23,975 bases of DNA from an uncultured Chlorobiaceae bacterium (GTDB taxonomy: Bacteria > Bacteroidota > Chlorobiia > Chlorobiales > Chlorobiaceae). This document shows, in pieces, positions 21,944-23,975 of this stretch. Where the stretch lies: the NCBI GenBank assembly GCA_903874585.1, contig CAIQSY010000224.1, forward strand, positions 1 to 23,975. The letters are read 5' to 3'. The notes beneath the pieces are model-generated. The model worked only from the letters and a program-made list of their open reading frames with translations. It did not search any database and was not told the origin of the DNA. Position 1 is the first letter of the stretch, and each line of letters opens with the position of its first letter. A program made the position numbers and the translations under genes.

Positions 21944-23975
<2,032 letters not shown>

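Overview
The window looks like a chromosomal stretch of a Gram-negative bacterium, most likely a green sulfur bacterium (Chlorobium-type). This is inference from gene content and protein style: a di-heme cytochrome c peroxidase lipoprotein, Kdo transferase, an LptF/LptG-type permease, Mpl, a DUF62 SAM hydrolase and mostly weak Shine-Dalgarno sites. No rRNA, tRNA, CRISPR array, IS transposase or phage block was seen. Nearly everything is a full-length housekeeping or envelope gene; the accessory material is two toxin-antitoxin modules, two REPIN-like palindromic elements and an orphan secreted tail-collar protein.

Layout. 1-700: possible tail of an upstream gene, then a minus-strand RHH antitoxin/RelE-ParE toxin pair. 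825-1953: a candidate operator and a di-heme peroxidase. 2094-5510 (minus): a three-gene operon of circularly permuted ATP-grasp, alpha-E and transglutaminase-like proteins, the core of a predicted amidoligase/peptide system. Just upstream in the same direction lie a possible 36-residue ORF and an anchored alpha/beta hydrolase (5653-6757). 6891-7904: a nucleotide-sugar (UDP-glucuronate type) epimerase, diverging from the hydrolase. 7982-8842: secreted tail-collar protein. 9024-11384 (minus): DEAD-box RNA helicase with a terminator-like hairpin in its leader, followed by a DUF2721 membrane protein. 11745-14247: waaA and a GT4 glycosyltransferase, which converge and overlap by 29 bp. 14440-15864: mpl. 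15874-16733: a MazE/MazF-like module sitting alone between two direct copies of an 84-85 bp REPIN-like element. 16753-21612 (minus): operon of M16 peptidase lipoprotein, LptG-like permease and SAM hydrolase. 21944 to the end: uvrB, cut by the window edge.

How the genes fit together. The epimerase, waaA, the glycosyltransferase, the LptG-like permease and mpl all concern cell-envelope polysaccharide or murein recycling. The M16 lipoprotein probably acts in the periplasm. The ATP-grasp/alpha-E/transglutaminase operon is the best candidate for poorly understood biochemistry; its alpha-E protein ends in seven glutamines next to a transglutaminase-fold gene.

The most unusual non-coding signals are a perfect 14-bp inverted repeat that folds over the translation start of the LptG-like gene, the REPIN pair bracketing the MazEF-like module, and the attenuator-like hairpin ahead of the RNA helicase.
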